DNA of 64,000 bases, from positions 1-64,000 of the forward strand of contig CAWIDE010000030.1 in the NCBI GenBank assembly GCA_963834715.1. Reading direction: 5' to 3'. Of this stretch, positions 1-8,612 are shown piece after piece (positions within the stretch are counted from its first letter, which is position 1; each line of letters begins with the position of its first letter). Both the position numbers and the translations under genes were made by a program. The notes under the pieces are model-generated. The model saw only the letters and a list, made by a program, of their open reading frames with translations, did not search any database and was not told the DNA's origin. Source of the DNA: CAVSUZ01 sp963834715 (GTDB taxonomy: Bacteria > Pseudomonadota > Alphaproteobacteria > Acetobacterales > Acetobacteraceae).

Positions 1-672
1 GAGATCGAGGCCTGGGGACCGCGCACCAAACCTCCGATCCTGATGATCGGTGCAGCAAACGTCAGTACCGGTAAGCTGACGAAATTCATCTCCCTCCATC
101 AAGCTATCCGCGTGGAGCATATCCTTGCATCCTGCGCGGTGCCGAATATCTTCCCGGCCGTGCAGATCGACGGTGACGCGTACTGGGACGGTCTGTTTTC
201 CGATAACCCGCCGCTCCAGGAGCTCATCAGAGCGCGAAGCGTCGGCATCGCAAACATGCCGCAGGAAATCTGGGTCATCAAAATTAATCCGACAACATGC
301 AAACGCGTCCCCGAGCTACCCGACGCCATTGTAGACAGACGCAATCAGTTGGAAGGCAACGTCTCTCTGTTCCACCAGCTAAGGCATTTGGAAATGCTCA
401 ACGACATGATCTTGCAGGACGCGTTCCGCCCGGAATTTCTGGGACAACTCGACATCAAGGCGCCGATCCGCATTCCGAGATCATTTCCCACGGACCCCCA
501 GAAACCATACCATATTCCCTGCATCGAAATGCCACTGGAGCTGCAGGACACGCTCGACTTTGAAAGCAAGCTCGATCGGAGCTCTTGGAATATCGATCGC
601 CTGATAGCGGAGGGCGAGGCGAGCGCCCGGCGTTTTCTGGACGAGCGGCGGAACGCCGTAGCGCCTGCATGA
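1..672 (+). CDS. Patatin-like phospholipase, C-terminal part (5' end outside window)
   Basis: The frame is open from base 1 to the stop at 670-672, so the start and the GxSxG nucleophile segment lie upstream of the window. The visible part matches the second half of bacterial patatin-like lipid acyl hydrolases: a stretch ending in ASCAVPNIFPAV, followed by a Gly/Asp-rich YWDGLFSDNPP segment. In patatins the DG(G/A/L) motif after that stretch carries the catalytic Asp of the Ser-Asp dyad. The protein would hydrolyse acyl esters of membrane lipids. Its stop codon overlaps the ATG of a glycerophosphodiesterase (ATGA), so the two are probably co-translated and could deacylate a phospholipid and then cleave the head group; that pathway is inference. 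Confidence 0.8.
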   Translation, partial: EIEAWGPRTKPPILMIGAANVSTGKLTKFISLHQAIRVEHILASCAVPNIFPAVQIDGDAYWDGLFSDNPPLQELIRARSVGIANMPQEIWVIKINPTTCKRVPELPDAIVDRRNQLEGNVSLFHQLRHLEMLNDMILQDAFRPEFLGQLDIKAPIRIPRSFPTDPQKPYHIPCIEMPLELQDTLDFESKLDRSSWNIDRLIAEGEASARRFLDERRNAVAPA

Positions 673-2513
673 TGCGGCCCGTATCGGTTCTGGTCGCCCT
701 TCGCCGCGCCATCTGGCCACTGATCATCTTCAATTCCACCGCCAATCTGGCTACGATCCTGTTGTTGGATCCGCTTTTGGTACTGCTGCTGGAACGCACC
801 GTTTCACTCGGCGGCGATCCCTTCGTTGGCAACACCGCCCTGATATCGTTTGCTGTTTCGCCGCCCGGCATGGCCTCCTTCGCTGTCGCGGGTATAGGCG
901 TGATCCTCGCGAACGTGCTGGCCCTTGGCGGAGCGAGCCTGGTGATCTGGGATGCGCGGCAACGCCTGCCGGTGCGTCAGCTCGCCATATGGCGTCTGCT
1001 GATCTGGCGGCTGACCGCACTTCTGGCCATCAGCATTCTTACCTTCTGCGTGATTCTGGTACTAATGATCCCCGTGGTGGCAACCGGAATTGCAGCGCGG
1101 CATTGGTGGCTCTCATCGGGCGATCTCTATTTCTACCTAAAAACCTGGCCGCCCGAGTTTATCCGTGTCGTCGCGGCCATTGCGGCTGTGGGCTTTGCGA
1201 CTGCCCTGGCCGGAGTTTATGTTCTGCTGCGAACCAGCCTTGCCTTGCCGATCTACCTCCTGCGCGGGAGCTCTATAATCCCTGCTCTGCGCCTGGCCGT
1301 GCAAGCGACCAGCCGGCGGGTAAGTGCTTTGCTGCCGAGACTTTTGCTAACCGCGGCGATTTTGACGCTTATGTGGGCTCTTGTGTCTGCAGCCCTCTAC
1401 CGTCTGCTCGAATGGATGCTTGCCTCGGCCCCGATCACCAGTGCGGCGCTGCGATGGCTCGGCATGGCATTCGCCATACTGGCTGCCTTAATATTTGCGG
1501 CGCTGACCAGCCTCTCACGTACCGCTCTGTTGCTGGTGTTGCTGGCGGATACGGCGGCTGACGACGCTCTGCCGCAACGATCGCAGTCCGGCGCGCCGCC
1601 ACCCGCGCGCGTGCGGCTGCGCCTCGCAGGAGCGCTGCTGATCCTGCTGGCCATTCCTGCCGCCACGGTAATCGAGGCCGCACACGCAAACCAGCCGCTT
1701 GGAGGTGACCGCAGCATCGCGATCACCGCCCACCGGGCCGGATCGGCCCGCGCACCTGAAAATACAATCGCTGCGCTGAAAACCGCGATCGCCGAAGGCG
1801 CCAACGCGGTGGAAATCGATGCCCAGGAAACGGCGGATGGGCACGTAGTGCTGCTGCACGATACGGATCTTCGCCGCGTCGCAGGCGTGGCGCGCTCTGT
1901 GTGGGACATGCGGCTTGATGAATTGCGGGCCCTGGACGTGGGATCCTGGTTCTCGCCGGGTTTCGGGGGAGAACGAATCCCCACGCTTAGGGAGTTCGCG
2001 ACAATCGCTCGTGCGCGGATCGGCATGAATGTTGAGCTGAAGAACAACAGGCGGGGCGAAGACCTTGCCGCGCGTGTGATCGCCATACTGCGCGAGACAG
2101 GTACATCTGGCCAAACCGTAATTTCTTCGCTTGATCTCGGGCTCTTGCGCGATGTTCAGAAAATCGCACCTGAAATGAAAACCGGGCTGATACTGGCGAC
2201 AGGCCTCGGCAGCCTGCGGCGCGTCAATACCGATTTCTTTGCGCTCTCACGCCGTCTGGCAACGCCCGCGGTCATTCGCCAGATCCACGCAACCGGGCGG
2301 GAGGTACACGTCTGGACTCTTGACGACCAGGCGAGCATCGCCCGCGCCATGCTCGATGGGGCCGACAACATCATCACCAGCGATACTTTGCTCGGGCTGA
2401 AAATGCGCCGCTGGTTTCAGGCGCTAAGCGAGGCGCAGCAAACTTTGCTCCGGATCGAGCTTTCCGTACCGGGGTTTGCACGCTCCCACGGACCGGCGCC
2501 GGCCGAACCCTGA
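669..2513 (+). CDS. Membrane-anchored glycerophosphodiester phosphodiesterase
   Basis: The 614-residue protein has two parts. The first ~330 residues are strongly hydrophobic with several membrane segments, like the GDPD-associated membrane domain. The last ~250 residues form a GDPD TIM barrel. Visible catalytic signatures are HRAGSARAPENT (His/Arg/Glu-Asn-Thr), VEIDAQETADG (the metal-binding E-x-D) and LLHDTDL (second His-Asp). It should hydrolyse glycerophosphodiesters to glycerol-3-phosphate and an alcohol at the membrane. I chose the ATG at 669 because it overlaps the stop of the patatin gene (ATGA); the frame can also be opened from a TTG at 585, but that extension lies inside the upstream gene and looks non-coding. 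Confidence 0.9.
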   Translation: MMRPVSVLVALRRAIWPLIIFNSTANLATILLLDPLLVLLLERTVSLGGDPFVGNTALISFAVSPPGMASFAVAGIGVILANVLALGGASLVIWDARQRLPVRQLAIWRLLIWRLTALLAISILTFCVILVLMIPVVATGIAARHWWLSSGDLYFYLKTWPPEFIRVVAAIAAVGFATALAGVYVLLRTSLALPIYLLRGSSIIPALRLAVQATSRRVSALLPRLLLTAAILTLMWALVSAALYRLLEWMLASAPITSAALRWLGMAFAILAALIFAALTSLSRTALLLVLLADTAADDALPQRSQSGAPPPARVRLRLAGALLILLAIPAATVIEAAHANQPLGGDRSIAITAHRAGSARAPENTIAALKTAIAEGANAVEIDAQETADGHVVLLHDTDLRRVAGVARSVWDMRLDELRALDVGSWFSPGFGGERIPTLREFATIARARIGMNVELKNNRRGEDLAARVIAILRETGTSGQTVISSLDLGLLRDVQKIAPEMKTGLILATGLGSLRRVNTDFFALSRRLATPAVIRQIHATGREVHVWTLDDQASIARAMLDGADNIITSDTLLGLKMRRWFQALSEAQQTLLRIELSVPGFARSHGPAPAEP

Positions 2514-2528
2514 TCCAGCGGCGCATAT

Positions 2529-2561
2529 CGCCACAGGTTGGCGAATCCCGCCACAAAGTGG
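2529..2561. promoter_or_regulatory. Two small inverted repeats upstream of the psp promoter
   Basis: CGCCA-N5-TGGCG lies at 2529-2543 and CCAC-AAA-GTGG at 2551-2561. Their centres are about 20 bp apart, two helical turns, and about 60-90 bp upstream of a sigma-54 promoter. That is where an enhancer-binding protein such as PspF binds in enterobacteria. Only the position and symmetry support this; no pspF gene is in the window. Confidence 0.4.
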
Positions 2562-2616
2562 AAAAATTCAGGCCCTTCCTTGGTGAAAACTCTGGCAAAA
2601 TCAGCCACTTAAGCTC

Positions 2617-2631
2617 TGGCACGCGCCATGC
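2617..2631 (+). promoter_or_regulatory. Sigma-54 (-24/-12) promoter of pspABC
   Basis: TGGCACGCGCCATGC gives the invariant GG (2618-2619) and GC (2630-2631) with exactly ten bases between them. It matches the RpoN consensus TGGCACG-N4-TTGC with one mismatch. It lies 34 bp upstream of the pspA start codon. Known pspA operons are RpoN-dependent, which fits. Confidence 0.8.
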
Positions 2632-2665
2632 GTAGAAGCGACTCCGACCACCAGGGGACCGCACC

Positions 2666-3364
2666 ATGGGCATCTTCTCGCGCCTCACCGACATCGTGAA
2701 CTCCAACATCAACGCCATCCTCGCCCGCGCCGAGGATCCGGAGAAAATCATCCGCCTCATCATCCAGGAAATGGAGGATACGCTGGTCGAAGTCCGCTCC
2801 TCCGCGGTCCGCAGCATCGCCGAGCGCAAGGAGCTTGAACGCCGTGTCGCCGCCGCCCGCCGCGAGGTCGAGGAATGGGAACGCAAGGCCGAGCTCGCGG
2901 TCACCAGGGGCCGTGACGACCTCGCCAAGGGCGCGCTGCACGCCAAGGCCCGCGCCGAGCAGAACTGCAAGGAGCTGGAAGCCCAGCTCGCCCAGCTCGT
3001 GGAGGCGCTCAACCGCCAGAACGAAGACATCGGCCGACTTCAGGCGAAACTGAATGACGCTAAGGCCCGCCAGCGCATTATCATCGCCCGCCACAAAACC
3101 GCCGGCAACCGCATGAAGCTCCGCAGCAAGCTCTACGACGAACGCATCACCGACGCCTTCGCCCGCTTCGAGCAGGTGGAACGGGCGCTGGACGAGGCGG
3201 AGGGCAAGGTGGAGGCATTCGATATCGGCCGCCAGAAGGGTCTCCATGAGGAGTTCGCGGAAATGGAAGCCGACTCTAGCGTTCAGGAAGAGCTGCAGAA
3301 GCTGAAGCAGCGCCTCGGTAACCGCATTCCGCCCGCAACCGCACCGCAACCGGCGAAATCATGA
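2666..3364 (+). CDS. pspA: Phage shock protein A (PspA/IM30 family)
   Basis: The 232-residue protein is highly charged and helical throughout, as expected for PspA coiled coils. It begins MGIFSRLTDIVNSNINAIL, with the conserved N-terminal amphipathic helix, followed by EDPEKIIRLIIQEME. PspA binds stressed inner membrane, forms ESCRT-III-like assemblies and in known systems also holds the PspF activator inactive. The length is close to the ~222-residue norm. A purine-rich site (CAGGGGA) precedes the ATG. Its stop overlaps the pspB start (ATGA). The sigma-54 promoter just upstream supports stress induction. Confidence 0.95.
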   Translation: MGIFSRLTDIVNSNINAILARAEDPEKIIRLIIQEMEDTLVEVRSSAVRSIAERKELERRVAAARREVEEWERKAELAVTRGRDDLAKGALHAKARAEQNCKELEAQLAQLVEALNRQNEDIGRLQAKLNDAKARQRIIIARHKTAGNRMKLRSKLYDERITDAFARFEQVERALDEAEGKVEAFDIGRQKGLHEEFAEMEADSSVQEELQKLKQRLGNRIPPATAPQPAKS

Positions 3365-3603
3365 TGCACGTCGCTGGCACCCTCCTCGCGATCCTGTTTC
3401 TGGTTGTCGTCGCGCCGATCTGGATCGTTTCACACTACGCGACACGCTGGCGCACCAACCGCACCCTCTCGCGCGAGCACGAGCGCGTGTTGGCCGAGCT
3501 GTGGGACACCGCCCAGCGCATGGAAACCCGGGTGCGCAACCTGGAGCGCATCCTGGACGCTGAGGCGCCGGGCTGGCGCCAGCGCACGGAGGCCGAACAA
3601 TGA
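3361..3603 (+). CDS. pspB: Phage shock protein B
   Basis: The 80-residue protein has one N-terminal membrane segment (AILFLVVVAPIWIVSHY) followed by a charged coiled-coil tail (SREHERVLAELWDTAQRMETR), the usual PspB plan. In known systems PspB with PspC senses inner-membrane stress and frees PspF from PspA. It is translationally coupled to pspA through the ATGA overlap. A dispersed repeat follows directly and separates it from pspC. Confidence 0.92.
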   Translation: MMHVAGTLLAILFLVVVAPIWIVSHYATRWRTNRTLSREHERVLAELWDTAQRMETRVRNLERILDAEAPGWRQRTEAEQ

Positions 3604-3720
3604 TACCGCGCAGCATGAGGCTCGATGAATGCGGAGCGGTATCGCGCGCAGGGTTGGTGTGGCGGCTGCGCGCGAAACCAAGACTCAATACCGGCCAGCC
3701 GGGGGGCTGGCCGGTATGAG
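3603..3720 (+). repeat. Dispersed ~115-bp two-hairpin repeat, copy 1
   Basis: This stretch aligns over its whole length with 9147-9257. Shared blocks include CGCGCAGCATGAGGCT, AGCGGTATCG, GCGCGCGAAACCAAGACTC and a terminal hairpin CCGGCCAGCC-N-GGCTGGCCGGTATGA. The first part is also self-complementary (GATACCGC...GCGGTATC). It fills the pspB-pspC gap, and its last bases supply the apparent pspC start codon. Confidence 0.85.
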
Positions 3721-4165
3721 CGCGCGAGGTTTCGGCCCCTGGGGCACACCCCCCGATCCGCCGCCCGGCGGTCCGTCCTGGGGTTCCAGCCTCGACCGCT
3801 GGCGCGTCTGGCGCGATCCCGAAAACGGCTGGATCGCTGGCGTCTGCGCGGGAATCGCGGAAAACGCCGGGGTCGATCCGGCTGTTGTACGCATCATAGC
3901 CGTGATCACTCTGATTTTCTTCATCGTCCCGGCCTTGGTGGCCTATGTCGCCCTGGCCATCATCCTCCCCGTCCGCCCGCCGGAGCTGTTCGCCAGCCCA
4001 CAGCAGGAGGGATTCTGGCGCGGCATGCGCTCCAGGCCACAGACTACCCTGGAACAAACCGCCGCGCAGTTCCGCGACCTGGAACACCGGCTCGCCCGCA
4101 TGGAGGAAGCCGTCACCTCGCGCGACTTCGACCTTCGCCGCGGCTTCCGCGATCTCGGACGGTAG
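3716..4165 (+). CDS. pspC: Phage shock protein C-like (PspC domain)
   Basis: The 149-residue protein has a proline/glycine-rich lead (GPWGTPPDPPPGG) and then a PspC domain: ENGWIAGVCAGIAENAGVDPAVVRI followed by a long membrane segment ending in LAIILPVRPPEL. The C-terminal ~55 residues look like an amphipathic, coiled-coil helix. PspC is an inner-membrane sensor partner of PspB. The ATG at 3716 is formed by the last bases of a dispersed repeat and has no clear Shine-Dalgarno sequence. The same frame runs back to 3629, but that extension is repeat DNA. The repeat may have replaced the native leader. Confidence 0.85.
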   Translation: MSARGFGPWGTPPDPPPGGPSWGSSLDRWRVWRDPENGWIAGVCAGIAENAGVDPAVVRIIAVITLIFFIVPALVAYVALAIILPVRPPELFASPQQEGFWRGMRSRPQTTLEQTAAQFRDLEHRLARMEEAVTSRDFDLRRGFRDLGR

Positions 4166-4198
4166 AGAAGCAAATTCGTGGTGATCGGAAAATGCGCG

Positions 4199-4290
4199 CA
4201 CCATTCTCACCTCTCCCGCTCTACGGGAGAGGCACGCCCCCGGGCCACGACCCGGGGGTCGGCGCGCTAGCGCGCCGGGTGAGGGTGCCG
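4199..4290. repeat. Palindromic intergenic repeat (CTCTCCCGC...GGTGAGGGTG type)
   Basis: The stretch contains nested inverted repeats: CTCTCCCGC-TCTA-CGGGAGAG, CCCCCGGG-N-CCCGGGGG and GGCGCGCTAGCGCGCC. It ends GGGTGAGGGTGCCG. A related form lies at 7577-7625. Such elements are widely dispersed in proteobacterial genomes; a role as transcript hairpin is possible but not shown. Confidence 0.7.
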
Positions 4291-4315
4291 CGGCGCCCCT
4301 TAAGGAGCTAAGCGC

Positions 4316-4744
4316 GTGTCCCTGCTTCGTCTGATTCTGAACGTCCTCTGGATCATCTTCGGCGGCCTTTGGATGGCGCTGGCCTGGTTGATCGCCGCGG
4401 TCATCATGGTCATCACCATCATTGGCATCCCCTGGGCGCGCGCCGCCTTCAACATCGCGTTCTACACTCTGCTGCCTTTCGGCCACCGGGCGGTGCCACG
4501 CTCCTGGGTGACCGGCCACGAGGACATCGGCACCGGCCCGCTCGGTGTCATTGGCAATATCATCTGGCTACTCCTGGCCGGAATATGGCTGGCGCTCGGG
4601 CATCTGATCACCGCCGCCGGACTGGCGATCACCATCATCGGCATCCCGTTCGCTTGGGCGCATTTGAAACTAGCCGGGCTGGCGCTCTGGCCGATTGGTA
4701 AGGTGATCGTGCCGGAAGATCAGCCGCTCGGCAGCACTTGGTAG
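4316..4744 (+). CDS. YccF-like inner membrane protein (DUF307)
   Basis: The 142-residue protein contains two copies of a hydrophobic unit, each ending ITIIGIPWARAAFNI or ITIIGIPFAWAHLKL. This internal duplication with an IIGIP(W/F)A motif is typical of YccF-family membrane proteins of unknown function. The GTG start at 4316 is chosen for its AAGGAG site at 4301-4306. Its position after pspABC suggests an envelope-stress link, which is inference only. Confidence 0.8.
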   Translation: MSLLRLILNVLWIIFGGLWMALAWLIAAVIMVITIIGIPWARAAFNIAFYTLLPFGHRAVPRSWVTGHEDIGTGPLGVIGNIIWLLLAGIWLALGHLITAAGLAITIIGIPFAWAHLKLAGLALWPIGKVIVPEDQPLGSTW

Positions 4745-5000
4745 CTTCCGCGGCGCCCCAGACCCACCCATCATATTCGGCGGTCTGATCCGACCGAGGG
4801 CCGGGATCAAGAGTTACGATTACTGCGCTTTCAAACGAAAGGCGTTACCACCAAAACGCGGAGACAAAGATTAGAACTTTCCGCGCGCCTCCTCAACTCA
4901 GCGAAGGCACGCGCGATCTAGCAGGCGGTGTTGCATACCTGGGGTTATGGCGCATCAGGCGTGGGTTGCGGAAGCCGGTCGGCGGTTCCAGGCTGCGCTT

Positions 5001-6266
5001 ATGCCCACCACTCCCACCCCTGATATCGACCTTGCGGCCCGGCTGTTCGAGGCGCTGCGGGAAAAGACCTTCGACGGCGTAGGCGTAACCCGCGACGCCT
5101 ACGGGCCCGGGGAGCAGGCGGCGCATGAGCTCGTCAGGGTGACGGGCGAAGGGCTGGGTTTGGAGGTCCAGACCGACCCGGCCGGCAATCTGTACCTGAC
5201 CTTGCCCGGCCGCGACCGCAGCGCGAAGCGCATCGTCCTCGGCAGTCATTTGAACTCGGTCCCGCACGGAGGAAACTACGACGGCGCCGCGGGGGTGCTG
5301 GCCGGAATGGCGGCAGTCGCGGGCATGATGCGAGCGAGGTTCACCCCGGAGCGCGATGTAACCGTGATGGCGATCCGCTCCGAGGAAGCGGGAGCATGGT
5401 TCCCGGTCTCCTACCCGGGCAGCAACGCGGCGCTCGGGCGCCTGCCTCCGGAACAGTTGGAAGTCAGGCGGATGGACACCGGGCGAACCCTGGCGGAGCA
5501 CATGCGCACGTCGGGCTTCGACCCAGACTGGGTGCGTGCTGGGAAGGCGTGGCTGACACCCGCAAACACTGCTGCGTATCTGGAACTGCACATCGAGCAA
5601 GGCCCGGTGCTGGACGCAGAAGGACTACCAGTAGCGATCGTGACTGGCATTCCGGGGTCCCGGCGGTTGCGCTCGGCCGGGGTAATTGGGGAATACAACC
5701 ACTCCGGCGCCACGCCACGCCGGTACCGGCAGGACGCAGCGATCGCGCTGGCCGAGCTAGCAACAAAGCTGGACGACTACTGGGCGGCGCTGGAGACTCA
5801 GGGGCATCAGCTTGTTTGCACGTTCTGTGTGCTGGCGACGACCGAAGCCGCCGGATTCACCAAAATCCCCGGCGAGGCGGTATTCCAGTTGGACGTCCGT
5901 AGCGTCCAGCCGGAAAGCGTGGACGCGATCTTCACCGAACTGGCCCGGCTTGTGCCCGGAATTGAAGCCCGGCGAGGCGTGCGGTTCGAGCTTGGTCTGG
6001 AAAGTTCAAGCACGGCGAGCCTGATGGACACGGATCTCCAGCGCCGTCTGATCCAGGCGGCGGAAGACTTGCGCGTGCCATATCGCGTCATGCCCTCCGG
6101 CGGAGGCCATGATGCGGCCGCGTTCGCGCAGGCCGGTGTGCCGGCCGGAATGCTTTTCGTGCGCAACCAAAACGGCAGCCACAATCCGCACGAGGCGATG
6201 CGGATGGAAGAGTTCGCCGCGGGCTGCGCCGTGGTCACCCGGTGGGCGACGGAGATGGCCGCATGA
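5001..6266 (+). CDS. M20 family amidohydrolase (N-carbamoyl-amino-acid hydrolase / allantoate amidohydrolase type)
   Basis: The 421-residue protein carries the M20 landmarks of the hydantoinase/carbamoylase group. These are GSHLNSVPHGGNYDG (H83 and D94 as metal ligands), RSEEAGAWFP (E128/E129), LELHIEQGP (H197), SGGGHDAAAFA and NGSHNPHEAM near the end. The family removes a carbamoyl or ureido group from an amino acid. The residue usually Asp in H-x-D is Asn here (N85, codon AAC). I chose the ATG at 5001; an in-frame ATG at 4947 would add 18 unconserved residues. The following DAO-type oxidoreductase suggests an amino-acid or hydantoin catabolic pair. Confidence 0.88.
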   Translation: MPTTPTPDIDLAARLFEALREKTFDGVGVTRDAYGPGEQAAHELVRVTGEGLGLEVQTDPAGNLYLTLPGRDRSAKRIVLGSHLNSVPHGGNYDGAAGVLAGMAAVAGMMRARFTPERDVTVMAIRSEEAGAWFPVSYPGSNAALGRLPPEQLEVRRMDTGRTLAEHMRTSGFDPDWVRAGKAWLTPANTAAYLELHIEQGPVLDAEGLPVAIVTGIPGSRRLRSAGVIGEYNHSGATPRRYRQDAAIALAELATKLDDYWAALETQGHQLVCTFCVLATTEAAGFTKIPGEAVFQLDVRSVQPESVDAIFTELARLVPGIEARRGVRFELGLESSSTASLMDTDLQRRLIQAAEDLRVPYRVMPSGGGHDAAAFAQAGVPAGMLFVRNQNGSHNPHEAMRMEEFAAGCAVVTRWATEMAA

Positions 6267-6279
6267 CAGCACGCGTACC

Positions 6280-6322
6280 CGTCATCGCGAGCCCTGCAAA
6301 GCGGGGCGTGGCGATCCAGGCC
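6280..6322. repeat. Dispersed GTCATCGCGAGC...GCGATCCAG repeat unit
   Basis: CGTCATCGCGAGC is followed by a GC-rich centre and GGCGATCCAG. This matches the common proteobacterial intergenic palindrome (GTCATTGCGAGC...GCAATCCAG). It fills most of the gap between the M20 gene and the oxidoreductase. A second, partial relative (GTAGCAACGAAGCAATCC) lies near 7659. Confidence 0.6.
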
Positions 6323-6354
6323 TACCGCACTATTCAGCCGAAAAACTCGTCCCC

Positions 6355-7494
6355 ATGACCGAACCCGTCGTCATCATCGGCGGCGGCATCATCGGCTCGT
6401 GCACCGCGTATTTCCTTGCCGCGCATCATCCGGCCGTGGTCCTGGAGCGCGACCCGAGCTACCGGTTTGCCTCGACCACTCTCTCCGCGGCATCGTTTCG
6501 CCAGCAATTTTCCTTCCCGGTCAACCTGCACATGTCGCGTTTCGGATCGCGCTTCCTGGAGGAGCGGGCGGACCGCGTCGGCCTGGTGCGGCGAGCCTAT
6601 CTCGTGCTGGCAACGGAAGCAGGCGCCGCTCAGTTAAAAGCCAACCGTGCGATGCAGGTGGCCGAAGGCGCGAAAGTCGCGTTGTTTGAAGGCCCGCGCG
6701 CAATCGCCGAGCGCTTCCCATGGCTCAACGTAGAGGATCTGGCGTGCGCTACGCTCGGGCTGGCGGACGAAGGATGGTTCGACGCCTATTCCTTGCTGCA
6801 AAGCGTGAAACAAGACGCGATTGCGCACGGTGCCCACTACGTTGCCGATGAAGCTGTGCAGATCGAGATCGCGAACGGCCGCGCCACTGGGGTAAAGACC
6901 GCTCGAGGGGAACGGATCGAAGCCTCGCACGTAGTAATCGCCGCCGGCCGGCATGCGGGACGGATCGCGGTAACGGCAGGCGTCGCATTGCCGGTGGAGC
7001 CACGCAAACGGACGGTTTTCGTGCTAAAGGCGCCGCTCGACAACTCCGGTATGCCGCTCGTGTTCGACACCTCTGGCGCCTGGATTCGGCCCGAGGGCGA
7101 TGGTTTCATCGGAGGGATTTCTCCGCCGCCGGATAATGATCCCGATCCGGGAGAAGACTTCGATCCGGATCTGGACCTTCTGGAGCAGGAGGTCTGGCCG
7201 AAGCTGGCGCATCGCATCCCCACGCTGGAGCGTTTACGGATGATAGGCGCCTGGGCCGGCCACTACGACATGTGCCTGCTCGATCGCAACGCGGTGATCG
7301 GGCCACACCCCGATATCGCCGGATTAATCATCGCGGCGGGATTTTCTGGACACGGCGTGCAGCACGGCCCCGCCACAGGCCGGGCGGTATCCGAGCTGGT
7401 GCGGTTCGGGAAGTATCGCACCCTGGATTTAACTCCACTGGGATATGAGCGGGTGCGCGATAACCGGCCGATGCCAGAGCTGGAGGTTTACTAA
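6355..7494 (+). CDS. FAD-dependent oxidoreductase, DAO family
   Basis: The 379-residue protein begins with a Rossmann dinucleotide-binding motif, VVIIGGGIIGSCTAYFLA, and ends with the second FAD contact IIAAGFSGHGVQHGPATGR, both typical of the DAO family (sarcosine, glycine and D-amino-acid oxidases or dehydrogenases). It probably oxidises an N-substituted or D-amino acid to an imino acid; the substrate cannot be read. The start is the ATG at 6355. The preceding M20 amidohydrolase would release an amino acid, so the pair may act in sequence. Confidence 0.88.
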   Translation: MTEPVVIIGGGIIGSCTAYFLAAHHPAVVLERDPSYRFASTTLSAASFRQQFSFPVNLHMSRFGSRFLEERADRVGLVRRAYLVLATEAGAAQLKANRAMQVAEGAKVALFEGPRAIAERFPWLNVEDLACATLGLADEGWFDAYSLLQSVKQDAIAHGAHYVADEAVQIEIANGRATGVKTARGERIEASHVVIAAGRHAGRIAVTAGVALPVEPRKRTVFVLKAPLDNSGMPLVFDTSGAWIRPEGDGFIGGISPPPDNDPDPGEDFDPDLDLLEQEVWPKLAHRIPTLERLRMIGAWAGHYDMCLLDRNAVIGPHPDIAGLIIAAGFSGHGVQHGPATGRAVSELVRFGKYRTLDLTPLGYERVRDNRPMPELEVY

Positions 7495-7779
7495 GGTGCC
7501 CAATCAGACCAAACCGGTGTCATTGTGAGTTCCGTACCGGCCTGCGGCCGACCCGCGGTCAATGAAAGGAAGCTTTTAGTCCCTCTCCGCCCCTGGGGGC
7601 GGAGGGGCTAGGTGAGGTGGGGGACCGTCTCGCACTGGCCAACATTTTCTTACAGGAGCGTAGCAACGAAGCAATCCCTTGGCCCGGACTTGGCCCGGGC
7701 TCGCGCCGGCAGTCGCACTGGTGTGGACGTGCCGGCGGACGCACGGGTATATTGATATCGGCAATCCTACCGTTACGTC
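7495..7779. other. Intergenic stretch with palindromic repeats
   Basis: No gene is evident. 7577-7625 carries CCCTCTCCGCCCC-TGG-GGGCGGAGGG plus GGTGAGGTGGGGG, a relative of the repeat at 4199-4290. 7659-7680 resembles the second half of the GTCATTGCGAGC-type repeat. Confidence 0.6.
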
Positions 7780-8601
7780 ATGTCATTAGCCGCTGATGGT
7801 CATCCGGCCGCTCAGTCACCGTCAGATACGGCTGACGTTGGCCGAAAACCCCCTTCCAGTGTTCGGCTGATCGGAACTGCTTTGCGGTGGATGGCCGCTG
7901 CTCTGGCGGGTGCGGTTGCAGGGGCGGCAATCGCCGGGTTTGTAATAGGTCTCGTCGCCGCTCTGATGCACGTACGCCTTCCCCCAACATGGTATCGCCT
8001 GAATACAGGTCTGTTTACCCTCGTGAGTGCGTTTTCGTTACAAGGCGTCTTCCTGCTCGGAGCTCTCCGGCAAGCGAAGCGTATCGGTAATGGAAATCGG
8101 CGTTCCGGGCTTGGTTGGGCGCGAAGCCATCACCGGGCGGCGGTCATCGCTTTAGCAATAACACTGCTTTGTTGTGACTGCGCGCTGATTCTGATGGTCG
8201 GTCGCTCTCTCTTCCTTCACCGCTTGGCGGTCAAGGTTGGATCGCTTCTGTTTGGCCCCGTTCACTTAACAAGCGGCTGGCAACTAACAGTATTAGCACT
8301 GCGCCTTATTCTGGTGATCGTGATAGCGCCGGTGTGCGAGGAATTGTTTTTCCGCGGCTGGCTGTGGACCGGCCTTCGGCGAGTCTGGAGTATCGGCCCG
8401 GTCATGCTCGTCACCGCCAGTCTCTGGCTGGCCATGCACCTGAGCGATGGAATCTACCGGCCGCTATTTCTCGTTCCCGCGGCAATCTTTCTTACCTCTA
8501 TCCGGGCAATCGCGGGAAGTGTACGCGCCTCGATCGCGGCTCATATGCTAAACAATGGCTTTGCGGTCGCACTGGTAACGTCTCTTGCGTTATTTCGATA
8601 A
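7780..8601 (+). CDS. CPBP family intramembrane metalloprotease
   Basis: The 273-residue polytopic membrane protein carries the three CPBP/Abi motifs. These are APVCEELFFRGWLW (EExxxR), LWLAMHLSDG (the second-motif His) and SIAAHMLNNGF (HxxxN). The glutamates and histidines form the glutamyl protease site in the membrane in characterised relatives such as Rce1. The N-terminal ~35 residues look cytosolic and disordered. The substrate is unknown; bacterial members act in prenyl-protein processing, bacteriocin self-immunity or regulation. Confidence 0.85.
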   Translation: MSLAADGHPAAQSPSDTADVGRKPPSSVRLIGTALRWMAAALAGAVAGAAIAGFVIGLVAALMHVRLPPTWYRLNTGLFTLVSAFSLQGVFLLGALRQAKRIGNGNRRSGLGWARSHHRAAVIALAITLLCCDCALILMVGRSLFLHRLAVKVGSLLFGPVHLTSGWQLTVLALRLILVIVIAPVCEELFFRGWLWTGLRRVWSIGPVMLVTASLWLAMHLSDGIYRPLFLVPAAIFLTSIRAIAGSVRASIAAHMLNNGFAVALVTSLALFR

Positions 8602-8612
8602 CACGGTGGTCT

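Noticed and set aside
3359..4519. Long minus-strand frame opposite pspC
   Set aside because: It is a GC-rich shadow of pspB, pspC and yccF, with proline/arginine-rich random composition.
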